Translations under genes and position numbers: made by a program
The notes under the pieces: model-generated
The model's database searches: none
The model's input: the letters and a program-made list of their open reading frames with translations, nothing else
Told to the model about the DNA's origin: nothing
Part shown: in pieces, positions 30,463-38,509 of the stretch
Numbering within the stretch: position 1 is the first letter of the stretch
Layout of the letters: the number at the start of each line of letters is the position of its first letter
From: CAVTWS01 sp963732655
GTDB taxonomy: Bacteria; Actinomycetota; Acidimicrobiia; Acidimicrobiales; SHLQ01
Direction of reading: 5' to 3'
Assembly: GCA_963732655.1 (NCBI GenBank)
Contig: CAVTAI010000017.1
Coordinates: 1-64,000 of the forward strand
Length of the DNA: 64,000 bases

Positions 30463-31370
30463 CGGCCGTACTCGCGATCGTCGCCGGTCCAGGTCGCCTC
30501 GCCCTGGAAGAGGGCACTCGACTCCCGGCTGTCGCGCACGACATGGAGGCCGTCGAGGTCCATGACCTCGTCGAAGTGGTCGCGGACGGACTCGGGGCTC
30601 AGTTCCGGATCCCGGTAGCCCGGCGTCACCGCGAACACCACACGGGACACCTGCCCGGCGCCGACGTGGAAGATCTCTCCGTTGACCGACACGTCCTCGT
30701 GCACCAGGTACGCGGCGACGGGTGCCACCTGCTCGGCTCGGAAGTGGCGGGCCATCCAGTCCCGGATCGCTTCCTTCTGGTAGTCGAACATGGGTCGCGT
30801 GTACGCCATGGGCATCAACGCGTTGACGGCGATGCCGAGCGGCCGGGCTCGGATGGCCAGGCTCTTGGTCAAGCCGAGCACCCCTGCCTTGGCCGCCGGA
30901 TAGTCCCACGAGTTCTCGATGCCGAGCGCGCTGCTCGACGACACGTTGAGGATCCGGCCGTACCCGGCCGCCACGAAGTGGGGCCAGGCCGGTCGCAACG
31001 TGTTGAACACGCCCATGAGGTGGACATCGAGCATCGCCCGGATGTGGTCGTCGGCCAGTTCGTCGAAGCTGTTGACGTTGCCACCGATGCCGGCGTTGTT
31101 GATGACGATGTCGATGCGCCCCCAGGCGTCGAGGGCGGCGCCGACGATGGCCTTGCCGCCCTCGGCAGTGGCGACGGTGTCCGTGTTGGCCACTGCTTCC
31201 CCACCGGCGGCCGCGATGGCGGCCGCCACCTCGGCGGCCGGGGTTTCGGCGGTCGGGTGCCCGGCGATCGAGACGCCCGGGTCGTTCACCACCACCCGGG
31301 CGCCCCGGGCGGCCAGCAACTCGCAGTAGGCCCGGCCGAGGCCGCGCCCACCACCGGTGACCACGGCCAC
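30459..31370 (-). CDS. Short-chain dehydrogenase/reductase
   Basis: A classical SDR of at least 303 residues. Cofactor motif VVTGGGRGLGRAY; acidic residue after strand two (VVVNDPGVSI) suggests NAD preference; NNAGIGGN; active site SSSSALGIENSWDYPAAKAG (Ser, Tyr-x-x-x-Lys). The C-terminal 60 residues extend past the usual SDR end. The annotated GTG 31370 cuts close to the Rossmann strand; the frame is open upstream through LRFDGR, so the real start may be a few codons earlier, although no good start codon is seen. Coupled to the NTF2-like gene. Confidence 0.85.
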   Translation of the reverse strand: MAVVTGGGRGLGRAYCELLAARGARVVVNDPGVSIAGHPTAETPAAEVAAAIAAAGGEAVANTDTVATAEGGKAIVGAALDAWGRIDIVINNAGIGGNVNSFDELADDHIRAMLDVHLMGVFNTLRPAWPHFVAAGYGRILNVSSSSALGIENSWDYPAAKAGVLGLTKSLAIRARPLGIAVNALMPMAYTRPMFDYQKEAIRDWMARHFRAEQVAPVAAYLVHEDVSVNGEIFHVGAGQVSRVVFAVTPGYRDPELSPESVRDHFDEVMDLDGLHVVRDSRESSALFQGEATWTGDDREYGR

Positions 31371-31466
31371 GCGGCCATCGAACCGCAGGGAGGCGGGGTT
31401 TCGAGTGTCGATCCGGGCGAGGTTAGAGCGGCAACCTCACCGTGAGCGACCCAGGGCGACGGACCC

Positions 31467-32153
31467 TCACGGCTTGTACATGGTCACGGTCGTCGGGGTG
31501 TACAGCGTGTTCACCCAGGTGTAGACGCCATGCGACACGGTCGAGAGCGTGAAGATCGTCGAGTTCTGGACGTTCGCCCCGTTTCGCCTCAGGTTCTGTT
31601 GCGTGAGCGTGCAGGTACCCGAGGAGTTGGTCGTGCACGTCGTGGTCTGGCTGCCGGTGTCCTGACTCCAGTTGCCGGTGACGGTGACAGCGCCGACCCC
31701 GCCTCCGAGACCGTCCCTCACCGTGACCAGCACCGTCGCCGTCCACCGGGCCGTCGTCTGCGAGGCGGCCGATCCGGACAGCGCCGAGACGTCGATCTGA
31801 GATGCGAGCGGCAGCGTCGTCGTGGTCTGGAACGGGATCGTGGTGGTGGTGGTCGTCGTCGTGGTGGTCGTCGTGCTCGTGGTCGTCGGCGGCACGGTCG
31901 TGGTCGTCGGCGCCGTCGTGGTGGTCGTCGTGGTGGCGACCGTGACGGATGTGTTGGCCGTCAGGTTGGCCCCCTCGGGGTTGCCGATGCTCGCTCCGCG
32001 CGCCACCAGCTCGTCGTGTTCGCCGGCCTCGAGATCGTCGATCACCACGACCAGTGGGACCACGAGCAGCGCGAGGGCCAAGGCGTACTCCATGAGGCCG
32101 GCGCCCCGAGAACCTCGAAGTCGGCATGTGACGGAGCGCAGCAGGTTCTTCAT
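31467..32153 (-). CDS. Pilin-like protein with poly-Thr stalk and C-terminal Ig-like domain (module 2)
   Basis: The 228-residue protein opens with a basic leader and a class III-type prepilin signal, RGSRGAGLMEYALALALLVV, with Glu at +5-like position and a hydrophobic helix. After about 40 residues comes a Thr-rich stalk (VATTTTTTTAPTTTT and similar, encoded by a trinucleotide-rich stretch at about 31830-31940). The C-terminal 110 residues look beta-rich and Ig-like (LGGGVGAVTVTGNWS) with a Cys pair in TCTTNSSGTCTLT. Such a fusion would hold an adhesin-like domain outside the cell wall. It is the last gene of a TadE/TadG-like set and starts four bases after the end of the preceding gene. A second, related fusion lies at 35910-36737. 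Confidence 0.7.
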   Translation of the reverse strand: MKNLLRSVTCRLRGSRGAGLMEYALALALLVVPLVVVIDDLEAGEHDELVARGASIGNPEGANLTANTSVTVATTTTTTTAPTTTTVPPTTTSTTTTTTTTTTTTIPFQTTTTLPLASQIDVSALSGSAASQTTARWTATVLVTVRDGLGGGVGAVTVTGNWSQDTGSQTTTCTTNSSGTCTLTQQNLRRNGANVQNSTIFTLSTVSHGVYTWVNTLYTPTTVTMYKP

Positions 32154-32157
32154 GGGA

Positions 32158-33769
32158 TTACCTCACCAGCGAGACGAAACGGTTGACGCCGATCTCCCAG
32201 GCCGCCTCGGCATCGCCGAGGTTGCCGGGCAACATGCCGCCGGGGATCACGAAAGCGGTGATGGCGTTGGCCTTCGTTCCCGTGTTGGTGGTGCTGTAGA
32301 TCACGCCGGGATCGAACTCGATGTCACAGCCGCCCGGGTTGCAGTTCCCGCCGTAGAGGCGCTGCAGGAAGATGGGCCGGAAGGTGGAGAACCGCACGTC
32401 CTGCGACCCACCGTTCAGATCGCTGCCGGCCTCCAGGAGCTCGGGCACGTACCCGAAGCGCGGAGTGAGTTGGATGTCCCAGAGGTCGGGGTTCTCGGTG
32501 GGGTCGCTGTTGCGGGAGAAGACCGGGTCGTCGCAGGTACCGAAGCACCCGGTCGGCAACTCCGCCGGGTCGAGCGCTCCGTGGTCGTCCCAGCTCTCCC
32601 CCTGCCAGTGATCGATGCAGCGCTCCAGCAGCTTCACGATGCGCTCGTTCCGGGGAAGGTCGATCAGGTGATCCTCGACGGCATCGGGCAGCAATGACAT
32701 GTGGTCGTCGTCGTCGGGGTAGTTCATGCCACCCGTGTCGCCGGCGAACTGGTCCTGAATGCACGAGTACGGAACGTCCAACCCGGTGTGACTCGTCGGC
32801 ATGAACGCCCAGAGAGGATCGTCGTTGAGGTCGAACGACCCGATGTCCGCGGTGTCGGTCCAGCTGTAGAGCGCTTCCCGGGCCAGGCGGGCCGGGCCGC
32901 CGTCGCTGAAGCTGGTGGCCGAGAACAACCCATCGCCGGCATCTTGCGGGATGTTGCCGGTGATGACATCCGATGCGTTCGGCCGGGGTGTCCCGGCACA
33001 CGGGGAATCGGTGTCGACCACCATGGTGCTGCCGTGGGGCGTCCCGCCGTAGATGCTCGAATTGATGGTCGACGCCGACGGCGGCGTTGTTCGCCATCCG
33101 GTCGTTCTTCCCGCCGTTGCCGCAGTCGGTGCTCGTGCCCAGTTCGGAATCACCGAAGTAGCCGAAGTTGAGCATGCGGAAGTTGCCCGAGTAGCTCCCT
33201 TCGCACAGGGCATCGGGCACGTTACCGGCACCGGCCTTGAGGCATTCGTAATCGCCGGCGCCATTGAGCAGGGCGAAAGGCAGCACGTTGCCGAAACCGA
33301 GGGGCGACACGCCGGCGATGGCGTAGGCCGTGTGCTGGAACTCGGTGATGCCGAGCACGCTCGCCACGCCGGACTCGATCGTCTGGAGCGGCACCCGCAC
33401 CCGGACCCGGGTACGAGCCGTGTTCCAGGAGATGCAGTTGGACGTGGCGCTCTTGATGTACCCGGACTCGACGGTCTCGCTGGTGCACGTGTTGAACGCC
33501 GCGGTGGCCAGCGGCTCGGAGAGGGTCGAGTTCACCAGGGCGATGGCCTGGGCGACCGTGTCGGCGTCGTTGCCCAACGAGATCGCCGCCCCCAGCGCAC
33601 CCGCGTCGGCCGCGTTCTGATCCTGGCGGCGGGCGTTGTAGACGATCCCGAGGTCGATGGCGAACGCCGAGAACCCGAGAAGGGCGATGAGCAACACCGC
33701 GACCATGGCCAGGATCTGGCCGCGCTCACCCCGGGCTCGGCGGCCGTGCATACCCGCAGCGCGGTTCAT
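32158..33769 (-). CDS. TadG-like surface protein (one frameshift)
   Basis: ATG 33769 overlaps the TadE stop (ATGA). The N-terminus has the TadG pattern, RGERGQILAMVAVLLIALLG followed by FSAFAIDLGIVY and the conserved RRQDQNAADAGALGAA, then a large extracytoplasmic region of about 480 residues rich in Asp, Asn and Gly and with many Cys. One indel near 33070-33080 breaks the frame after NDRMANNAA; reading continues as STINSSIYGG to the stop at 32158. The corrected protein is about 536 residues. TadG-type proteins are pseudopilin-like, membrane-anchored components of tight-adherence pilus systems. The last part (PDDDDHMSLLPDAVEDHLID) is unlike anything I recognise. Confidence 0.75.
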
Positions 33770-34266
33770 GGGCAGGTCGTCCAGGTCGAGCTGCCGGCCC
33801 ACTCGGCGTCACGCTCGAGGCGCATGCGGACCGTCGAGTTCAGGGTGGTGCCATCCAGGATCGTGTCGAGGATCCCGGTGAGCGTCTGGTGGGCGACGGA
33901 GACCTGCATGTCGAACAGATCGCCCACCTCCGTCTGGGTGGTGCTGACGAACTGCAGCCGCACCGTGGTGACCCCGGCGGTGTCCATGCGCTGGCATGCC
34001 GCCGTGAGGATGGTGGTGGCCTGAGTCGAGCCGGACTGCGACAGCGGGTCGTAGTTGACGGCGGCGAGTCGAGCTCCTTCACGGGCGCCGTGCCGGACGT
34101 CGAGGTTCTGGGTGAAGACCCAACCGAACTCGATGACCGCGAACAGGATCAGGAAGAGGATCGGGGCGACCAGCGCCAGTTCGACGAGCACCGCGCCATG
34201 GTCGCCGCGAGCGCGGCGACGGGAGGAGGCGGCGGTCGTCGTTCTCGCTTCCCGTCGAACATCCAC
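33766..34266 (-). CDS. TadE-family pseudopilin
   Basis: A 166-residue protein with a long basic leader (MDVRREARTTTAASSRRRAR), then GDHGAVLVELALVAPILFLI, the TadE signature with Glu in the hydrophobic helix, and VFTQNLDVRHGAREGARLAAV. The remainder is a small extracytoplasmic domain with two Cys. TadE is a minor pseudopilin processed by prepilin peptidase. First gene of the second module; its stop overlaps the start of the TadG-like gene. About 130 bases separate it from module 1, so it may have its own promoter. Confidence 0.85.
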   Translation of the reverse strand: MDVRREARTTTAASSRRRARGDHGAVLVELALVAPILFLILFAVIEFGWVFTQNLDVRHGAREGARLAAVNYDPLSQSGSTQATTILTAACQRMDTAGVTTVRLQFVSTTQTEVGDLFDMQVSVAHQTLTGILDTILDGTTLNSTVRMRLERDAEWAGSSTWTTCP

Positions 34267-34395
34267 GGTCGTCGGCCATCCCTTCCACGTCGTGCGGATG
34301 GTGCATCGACGTAGATGGCGGAGAACTTGAGCCGGAATGCCCAGCCAGCTGTAGGCCAGACGACGGGATGGGTAGGTTTGCTCACCTCCCGTTGG

Positions 34396-35913
34396 TCACT
34401 CGATGAGTCGGAGCGGGTCGCTGTCGATGTTGATCGACCACACCGTGCGTTCGAAGAACGTGCCGCCTCCCGTGTCGTACTCGATCGACCACCAACAATC
34501 CGTACAGGTGTAGGTGGTGGCGATGGGGATGCGGATCTCGAGCCACTTGTCGTTGTAGAGCGAGGTGCCGGACTGGCGGGTGATGATGGCGCACGGCGTC
34601 GCCGTCGCCCAGGCGCTGAAGGCTCCGCCGACCGACCACGATCGGTACTGGCACGACGACAGGGGACCCGACGGCGAGGTCGGGGTCAGGGTGAACGTCG
34701 TGCTCCCCGAACCGTCACCGGAGTCGAACAGGAGCAGCGACATGACCTTGCCGGCGTAGTCGGGGAGCACCTCGGCCAGGTTGAACGACGACGTGTTCTG
34801 CTGGTTGGCGTGGATCGACATGTCGCTGATGCCGAAGACGTGCGGATTCGTGCCGGACGACGACGTGACCCGGATCGAGAAGTTGTTCCAGCCCGTCGCC
34901 GAGTTGTTGGCGCCGGTGAACCCGGAGGTCTGGATCCGGAGCGGATAGACGTCGGCCGTGCTCGGGATGAACGTGCACAGGGTCGTCCACCGGGCCCGGT
35001 AGGTGGTGTCGATGGTGGCCCCGTTGGTGGGGTCGTATGCGTCCAGATAGGTCGCCGCGCAGCCCGACACCTCGGTCGTGGTCGAGTACCCGACGGGCGA
35101 GGCATCGGCCTGGAACACGGTGAACCGGGTGTGGGGCGCGGTCGCCGAGCTGGTGGCGCCGCCGTCACCCACTCCGGCCGCCGAGCCCGTGAGCGCGGAA
35201 CGGTAGATGTAGGCCGGGTCGAAGAGCTCGACCGTGATGGTGGAGCCGACGGCTGCGGTGGGGACGTCGATGGCCATGAGGTAGCCCTCGGACCGGTATT
35301 GCGGGTTGGTGTAGTCACAGGAACCGCCTTCCCCGGTGAGGCACTGGGTGGCGTACGGATCGCCGGAGGAGTGTCCGGTGAGGGGCCCGTTGATCGACGC
35401 CCACCAGCCCACCTTGACGCCCGTTCCCGCGCAGGCGGCGTTGATGTCCTCGCAGCCGTTCGGGAGGACGTCGCCGTAGGTGTTGGTGTCGCTTCCGAAG
35501 GGGATCGTGGGCACGTACCGGGCCACCGCGGTGCGGGCGATCGTCACGTTGTCGCGGAACATGGCCGAGAAGAACTGGTCCACCCCGCGGTCGATGATCG
35601 TGACCCGCAGCTCCAGCTCGTCCTCCTGCTCGACGTAGACGTCGACATCGGGGTCGTCGACATCGACTCCGTTGCGTTCCACGGCGATCAGGGCCTCCGT
35701 CGTCGCCGCCGTCAGGTCGGGCAGGTGGGCCACTCCGGCCGTCGCCCCTGCGTCAGAGGCACGCTGGAGCCGCTGACCGAACACATACCAACCGGCGACG
35801 TCGACCCCGACGGCGGCGAAGGCCAGCATGGGCACGATGAGCAGGGCCACGAAGGCGGCAGCGACGCCCCGGTCGGCCCGGCCCCGACGAGGGCTGACGA
35901 TCTTGCGGTTCAC
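34396..35913 (-). CDS. TadG-like surface protein (module 1)
   Basis: A 505-residue protein with an N-terminal anchor of the TadG type (RADRGVAAAFVALLIVPMLA, VGVDVAGWYVFGQRLQRASD) and the conserved ASDAGATAGVAHLPD. The rest is extracytoplasmic, beta-rich and Ser/Thr/Gly-rich with several Cys; no metal-binding MIDAS motif of von Willebrand type is visible, unlike some TadG proteins. ATG 35913 overlaps the stop of the upstream pilin-stalk gene (ATGA). It closes module 1; the intergenic gap to module 2 follows. Confidence 0.75.
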   Translation of the reverse strand: MNRKIVSPRRGRADRGVAAAFVALLIVPMLAFAAVGVDVAGWYVFGQRLQRASDAGATAGVAHLPDLTAATTEALIAVERNGVDVDDPDVDVYVEQEDELELRVTIIDRGVDQFFSAMFRDNVTIARTAVARYVPTIPFGSDTNTYGDVLPNGCEDINAACAGTGVKVGWWASINGPLTGHSSGDPYATQCLTGEGGSCDYTNPQYRSEGYLMAIDVPTAAVGSTITVELFDPAYIYRSALTGSAAGVGDGGATSSATAPHTRFTVFQADASPVGYSTTTEVSGCAATYLDAYDPTNGATIDTTYRARWTTLCTFIPSTADVYPLRIQTSGFTGANNSATGWNNFSIRVTSSSGTNPHVFGISDMSIHANQQNTSSFNLAEVLPDYAGKVMSLLLFDSGDGSGSTTFTLTPTSPSGPLSSCQYRSWSVGGAFSAWATATPCAIITRQSGTSLYNDKWLEIRIPIATTYTCTDCWWSIEYDTGGGTFFERTVWSINIDSDPLRLIE

Positions 35914-36737
35914 GGATCATCCTGACTGAAGGTGGCGTTGGCACCGTTCCATGCCGGCGAGGCGACGATCGAGGTGATCGTCCAGTAGACGGTCTCGGCG
36001 TCCAGTGCGTAGTCGAGGGTGATCGAGCAGCGCCCGTCCGAACCCGTCGTGCAGGTGCCGGTGTCGGTGTACTGCACCGTCCCGTTGCGCTTGTACTGGG
36101 CGGAGACCGACACCACCGCACCGTTGATGTTCGAGCCCGCCGCAGTCCGCACGGTGAACCGTGCCTTCGGGAACCACGTGCTGCTGTTGCGGGTGTACTG
36201 CTGGTTCGACACCGACACGGTCGACGTTCCCACGGCGGCCGTCGTGGTCGTGGGCGCCACGGTGGTGGTCGTCGGGGCGACAGTTGTCGTGGTCGGCGCC
36301 GCCGTGGTCGTCGTCGGCGCCGCAGTCGTCGTGGTCGGCGCGACGGTCGTCGTGGTCGGGGGGATCGTCGTTGTCGTGGTGGTCGTCGTGGTGGTGGTGG
36401 TCGTCGTCGACGTCGTGGTCGGGGGTACGGTCGTTGTCGTCGGCGCCACGGTCGTCGTGGTCGCCGGGGTGGTGGTGGTGGTGGCGCCGGCGGTGGTGGT
36501 CGTCGTGCTGGGCGGCGACGACGAGGAGGTCGGGATCACCACACAGTCGACACCGTCCTCCACGGTGCACACCCGGCCGACGATGTCCGCGGCGTCACCG
36601 ACGTGATCGTCCCCGCTCTCGGTCAGCTCGCTCGCCGCGGGCACCGTCACGGCCACGAGCATCGCGAAGACGAGCGCGTACTCGACCAACGTGACGCCTC
36701 GGTCGCCCTTCCTCCGGGGTGATGTGTCGCGCCTCAT
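35910..36737 (-). CDS. Pilin-like protein with poly-Thr stalk and C-terminal Ig-like domain (module 1)
   Basis: A 275-residue paralogue-like partner of the 31.5-kb gene. Prepilin-type N-terminus GDRGVTLVEYALVFAMLVAV; then a short Cys-containing segment, a long stalk of about 120 residues built from TTTTVAP and TTTTAAP units (DNA about 36235-36515), and a C-terminal beta-rich domain with a Cys pair in TCTTGSDGRCSITL. Both fusions share the pattern C-T-T-x-S-x-G-x-C. Predicted to sit in the membrane or pilus and hold the domain away from the cell. Start and stop overlap both neighbours by ATGA. Confidence 0.7.
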   Translation of the reverse strand: MRRDTSPRRKGDRGVTLVEYALVFAMLVAVTVPAASELTESGDDHVGDAADIVGRVCTVEDGVDCVVIPTSSSSPPSTTTTTAGATTTTTPATTTTVAPTTTTVPPTTTSTTTTTTTTTTTTTTIPPTTTTVAPTTTTAAPTTTTAAPTTTTVAPTTTTVAPTTTTAAVGTSTVSVSNQQYTRNSSTWFPKARFTVRTAAGSNINGAVVSVSAQYKRNGTVQYTDTGTCTTGSDGRCSITLDYALDAETVYWTITSIVASPAWNGANATFSQDDP

Positions 36738-37351
36738 GCCGAGGGCTCCAGCCGGTTCACCGCATGGTCCGCGATGCTGAATCCGGATCCGGGCAGGAAA
36801 TCCGTCAGATAGCCGATGTCGTACCGCATGTACACCCCTACGTAGTCAGCCGAATCGATCGAGACGTTGCGCGTGGTCGGGCACCACATGCCGTCGATGT
36901 CGTCGCCCGTGCACCCCGACCCGTCGAAGGTGCTGAGCGCGAGCGCGGCCAGGTCCGTCGGCCGGTAGACGTTGCACAGGCCGCTCACGCCCCGAGCCGT
37001 GTAGGCGGCCGAGGTCAGGCACGAGGCGGGAACCTCGCCGTCGACCGAGGTCGACCTGTAGATGATCACCCGGTCGATCGTCCCGTCGGTGAGATCGGAC
37101 ATCCCGGTGGAGACGGCGCGCAGCATCTCGTAGTCCGCGGTCCGGTCGTCGCCCGCGGAGGCACCGACCCGGGCAGCGGCGCGGAGGGAGTTCGCCCCGA
37201 CCGACGAGTTCTTCCAGCCGAACGACATCTCGACCATCCCGAACACGAGAATGGCCAGAAGGAACACCACGATGGCGGCCTCGACGAGCACGGCGCCCCG
37301 ATCCCCGGCATCCCGCCGGGCCCGCAACGACCTCAGCCGGCGCGCCATCAT
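36734..37351 (-). CDS. TadE-like pseudopilin (module 1, second)
   Basis: A 205-residue protein. After a basic leader (MMARRLRSLRARRDAGDR) comes the TadE-type helix GAVLVEAAIVVFLLAILVFG with MVEMSFGW, then NSLRAAARVGAS and an extracytoplasmic domain with six Cys (CLTSAAY, GLCNVY, GCTGDD, WCPTT). Domain shape and Cys pattern resemble those of the gene just upstream (GCVTAN, WCPSS), suggesting tandem duplication. Its ATG overlaps the stop of that gene and its stop overlaps the next start. Confidence 0.78.
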   Translation of the reverse strand: MMARRLRSLRARRDAGDRGAVLVEAAIVVFLLAILVFGMVEMSFGWKNSSVGANSLRAAARVGASAGDDRTADYEMLRAVSTGMSDLTDGTIDRVIIYRSTSVDGEVPASCLTSAAYTARGVSGLCNVYRPTDLAALALSTFDGSGCTGDDIDGMWCPTTRNVSIDSADYVGVYMRYDIGYLTDFLPGSGFSIADHAVNRLEPSA

Positions 37352-37924
37352 CGGTTCGCCTCCAGGGGCAAGGTCCCGAAGTCCTGGATCACGACATCGG
37401 ATCCGAAGAGACCGGTCACATAGGCGTGTTCGGACTGGAGCCAGATCCCGACCAGGTCGGTGGAGCCGCTCGTGGTCTCCCGCGAGGACGGGCACCAGTA
37501 CGAGTCCAGGACGTTCGCGGTGACGCACCCGAACTCGGTCACGGGGCGCTGCCAGTCCGACGGCGTGTAGACGTTGCACCTGTCTGATACCGAGGCGGTG
37601 CCGGCCCGGCAGGCGGCTGTGGGCAGGACACCGGGGCTGGTCGCCCGGTACACCACGATGCGCTGGATCGTCTGGCGGGGGACGACACCGGTGGCGATGC
37701 GGATCGCCTGGAGGATGTCCCAGTCGGCCGTCACGTCGTTTCCGGCCACGCTGCCGGCCCGAGTGCCGTTCTCCACCGCATCGCTCGTGGCGTTCCAGTC
37801 CCGCAGCAGCAGCGCGCCCTCGATGCAGCCCATGACCAGGAACAGCAACACGGGCAGGACCAGCGCCGACTCGGTCAGGGCCGCACCGCGCTCATCCGCG
37901 CGCCCGAACCCGGTTCGTGCTCAT
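37348..37924 (-). CDS. TadE-like pseudopilin (module 1, first; one frameshift)
   Basis: The printed open frame only gives a fragment that starts inside the membrane helix. The ATG at 37924, overlapping the upstream stop (ATGA), opens MSTNRVRARG and then hits TGA. Restoring one base in the GC run near 37893-37903 continues it as DERGAALTESALVLPVLLFL and VMGCIEGALLL, a normal TadE-type helix, into the downstream frame ending FGTLPLEANR. Corrected length about 192 residues. The extracytoplasmic domain matches the next gene in its layout (RCNVYTPSDW versus GLCNVYRPTDL). Confidence 0.7.
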
Positions 37925-38439
37925 CGAACAGAGCCGGCGGCAACGGCCAGCGCCGCGCCGGCCGTCGAGGCGAGGTCGGCACCGACCACGCATCCGATGG
38001 AACGATCGCCGTCGATCCACGCCTCCACCGACGGCGGGAGCAGGATCATGTCCGCCTCGACCGAGGCCGCGGTGACCCCCACCGCCGCGCTCACCGCGGT
38101 GGCACACGCCCCTCGGACCGACGTGGTGAGGTCGACCGAATCGGGGTAGACGCCGAGCGCACCGGCCGGGTGGATCACCCGGGCCAGCAGCGTGTACTCG
38201 TGGCCGCCGTCGCACGACACCGGCACCGTCGAGCGGAAGTCGCCGGCGACCGCCAGGTCGAAGCACTCACGAACGGCGCCCGAACCATCGGCGTCGCCGG
38301 CGGCGAGCACGCGAAACGCCAGGACGAAGAAAGCGCAGAGGGCGACGACGGCGAGCAGCGACCTGAGGAACCAGGTGGGGCGCCAGGATTCTTCGACGCC
38401 GCCAGCCAGGCCGGCGCCGGGTCGATCGAGGACGAGCAT
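37921..38439 (-). CDS. Single-pass protein with septum-formation-like domain
   Basis: A 172-residue protein: cytoplasmic N-terminus of 25 residues, one membrane helix (LLAVVALCAFFVLAFRVL), then an outside domain with CFDLAVAGDF, VPVSCDGGHEYTLLARV, GACATAV and GCVVGAD. The paired Cys and the C-x-GGHEYT stretch resemble the actinobacterial Septum_form domain. It is the first gene of the coupled TadE/TadG module, with a gap of about 70 bases to UPF0182. Role in the pilus-like system is unknown; it could be a lid or scaffold on the outer membrane face. Confidence 0.65.
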   Translation of the reverse strand: MLVLDRPGAGLAGGVEESWRPTWFLRSLLAVVALCAFFVLAFRVLAAGDADGSGAVRECFDLAVAGDFRSTVPVSCDGGHEYTLLARVIHPAGALGVYPDSVDLTTSVRGACATAVSAAVGVTAASVEADMILLPPSVEAWIDGDRSIGCVVGADLASTAGAALAVAAGSVR

Positions 38440-38509
38440 GCCCCGGTTATCGACAGGCCCCCTGAAAGTACTTGAGCAATATTACCCAAGTACGGAATTA
38501 CTTCTTCGG

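Noticed and set aside
34315..35925. A 536-codon plus-strand frame with Gly/Arg/Val-rich sequence
   Set aside because: Antisense to the TadG-like gene at 34396-35913, which is coupled to its neighbours by ATGA.
36235..36515. Possible CRISPR array or tandem satellite
   Set aside because: The regular pattern is Thr/Pro/Ala codon repetition within an intact reading frame; there are no unique spacers.
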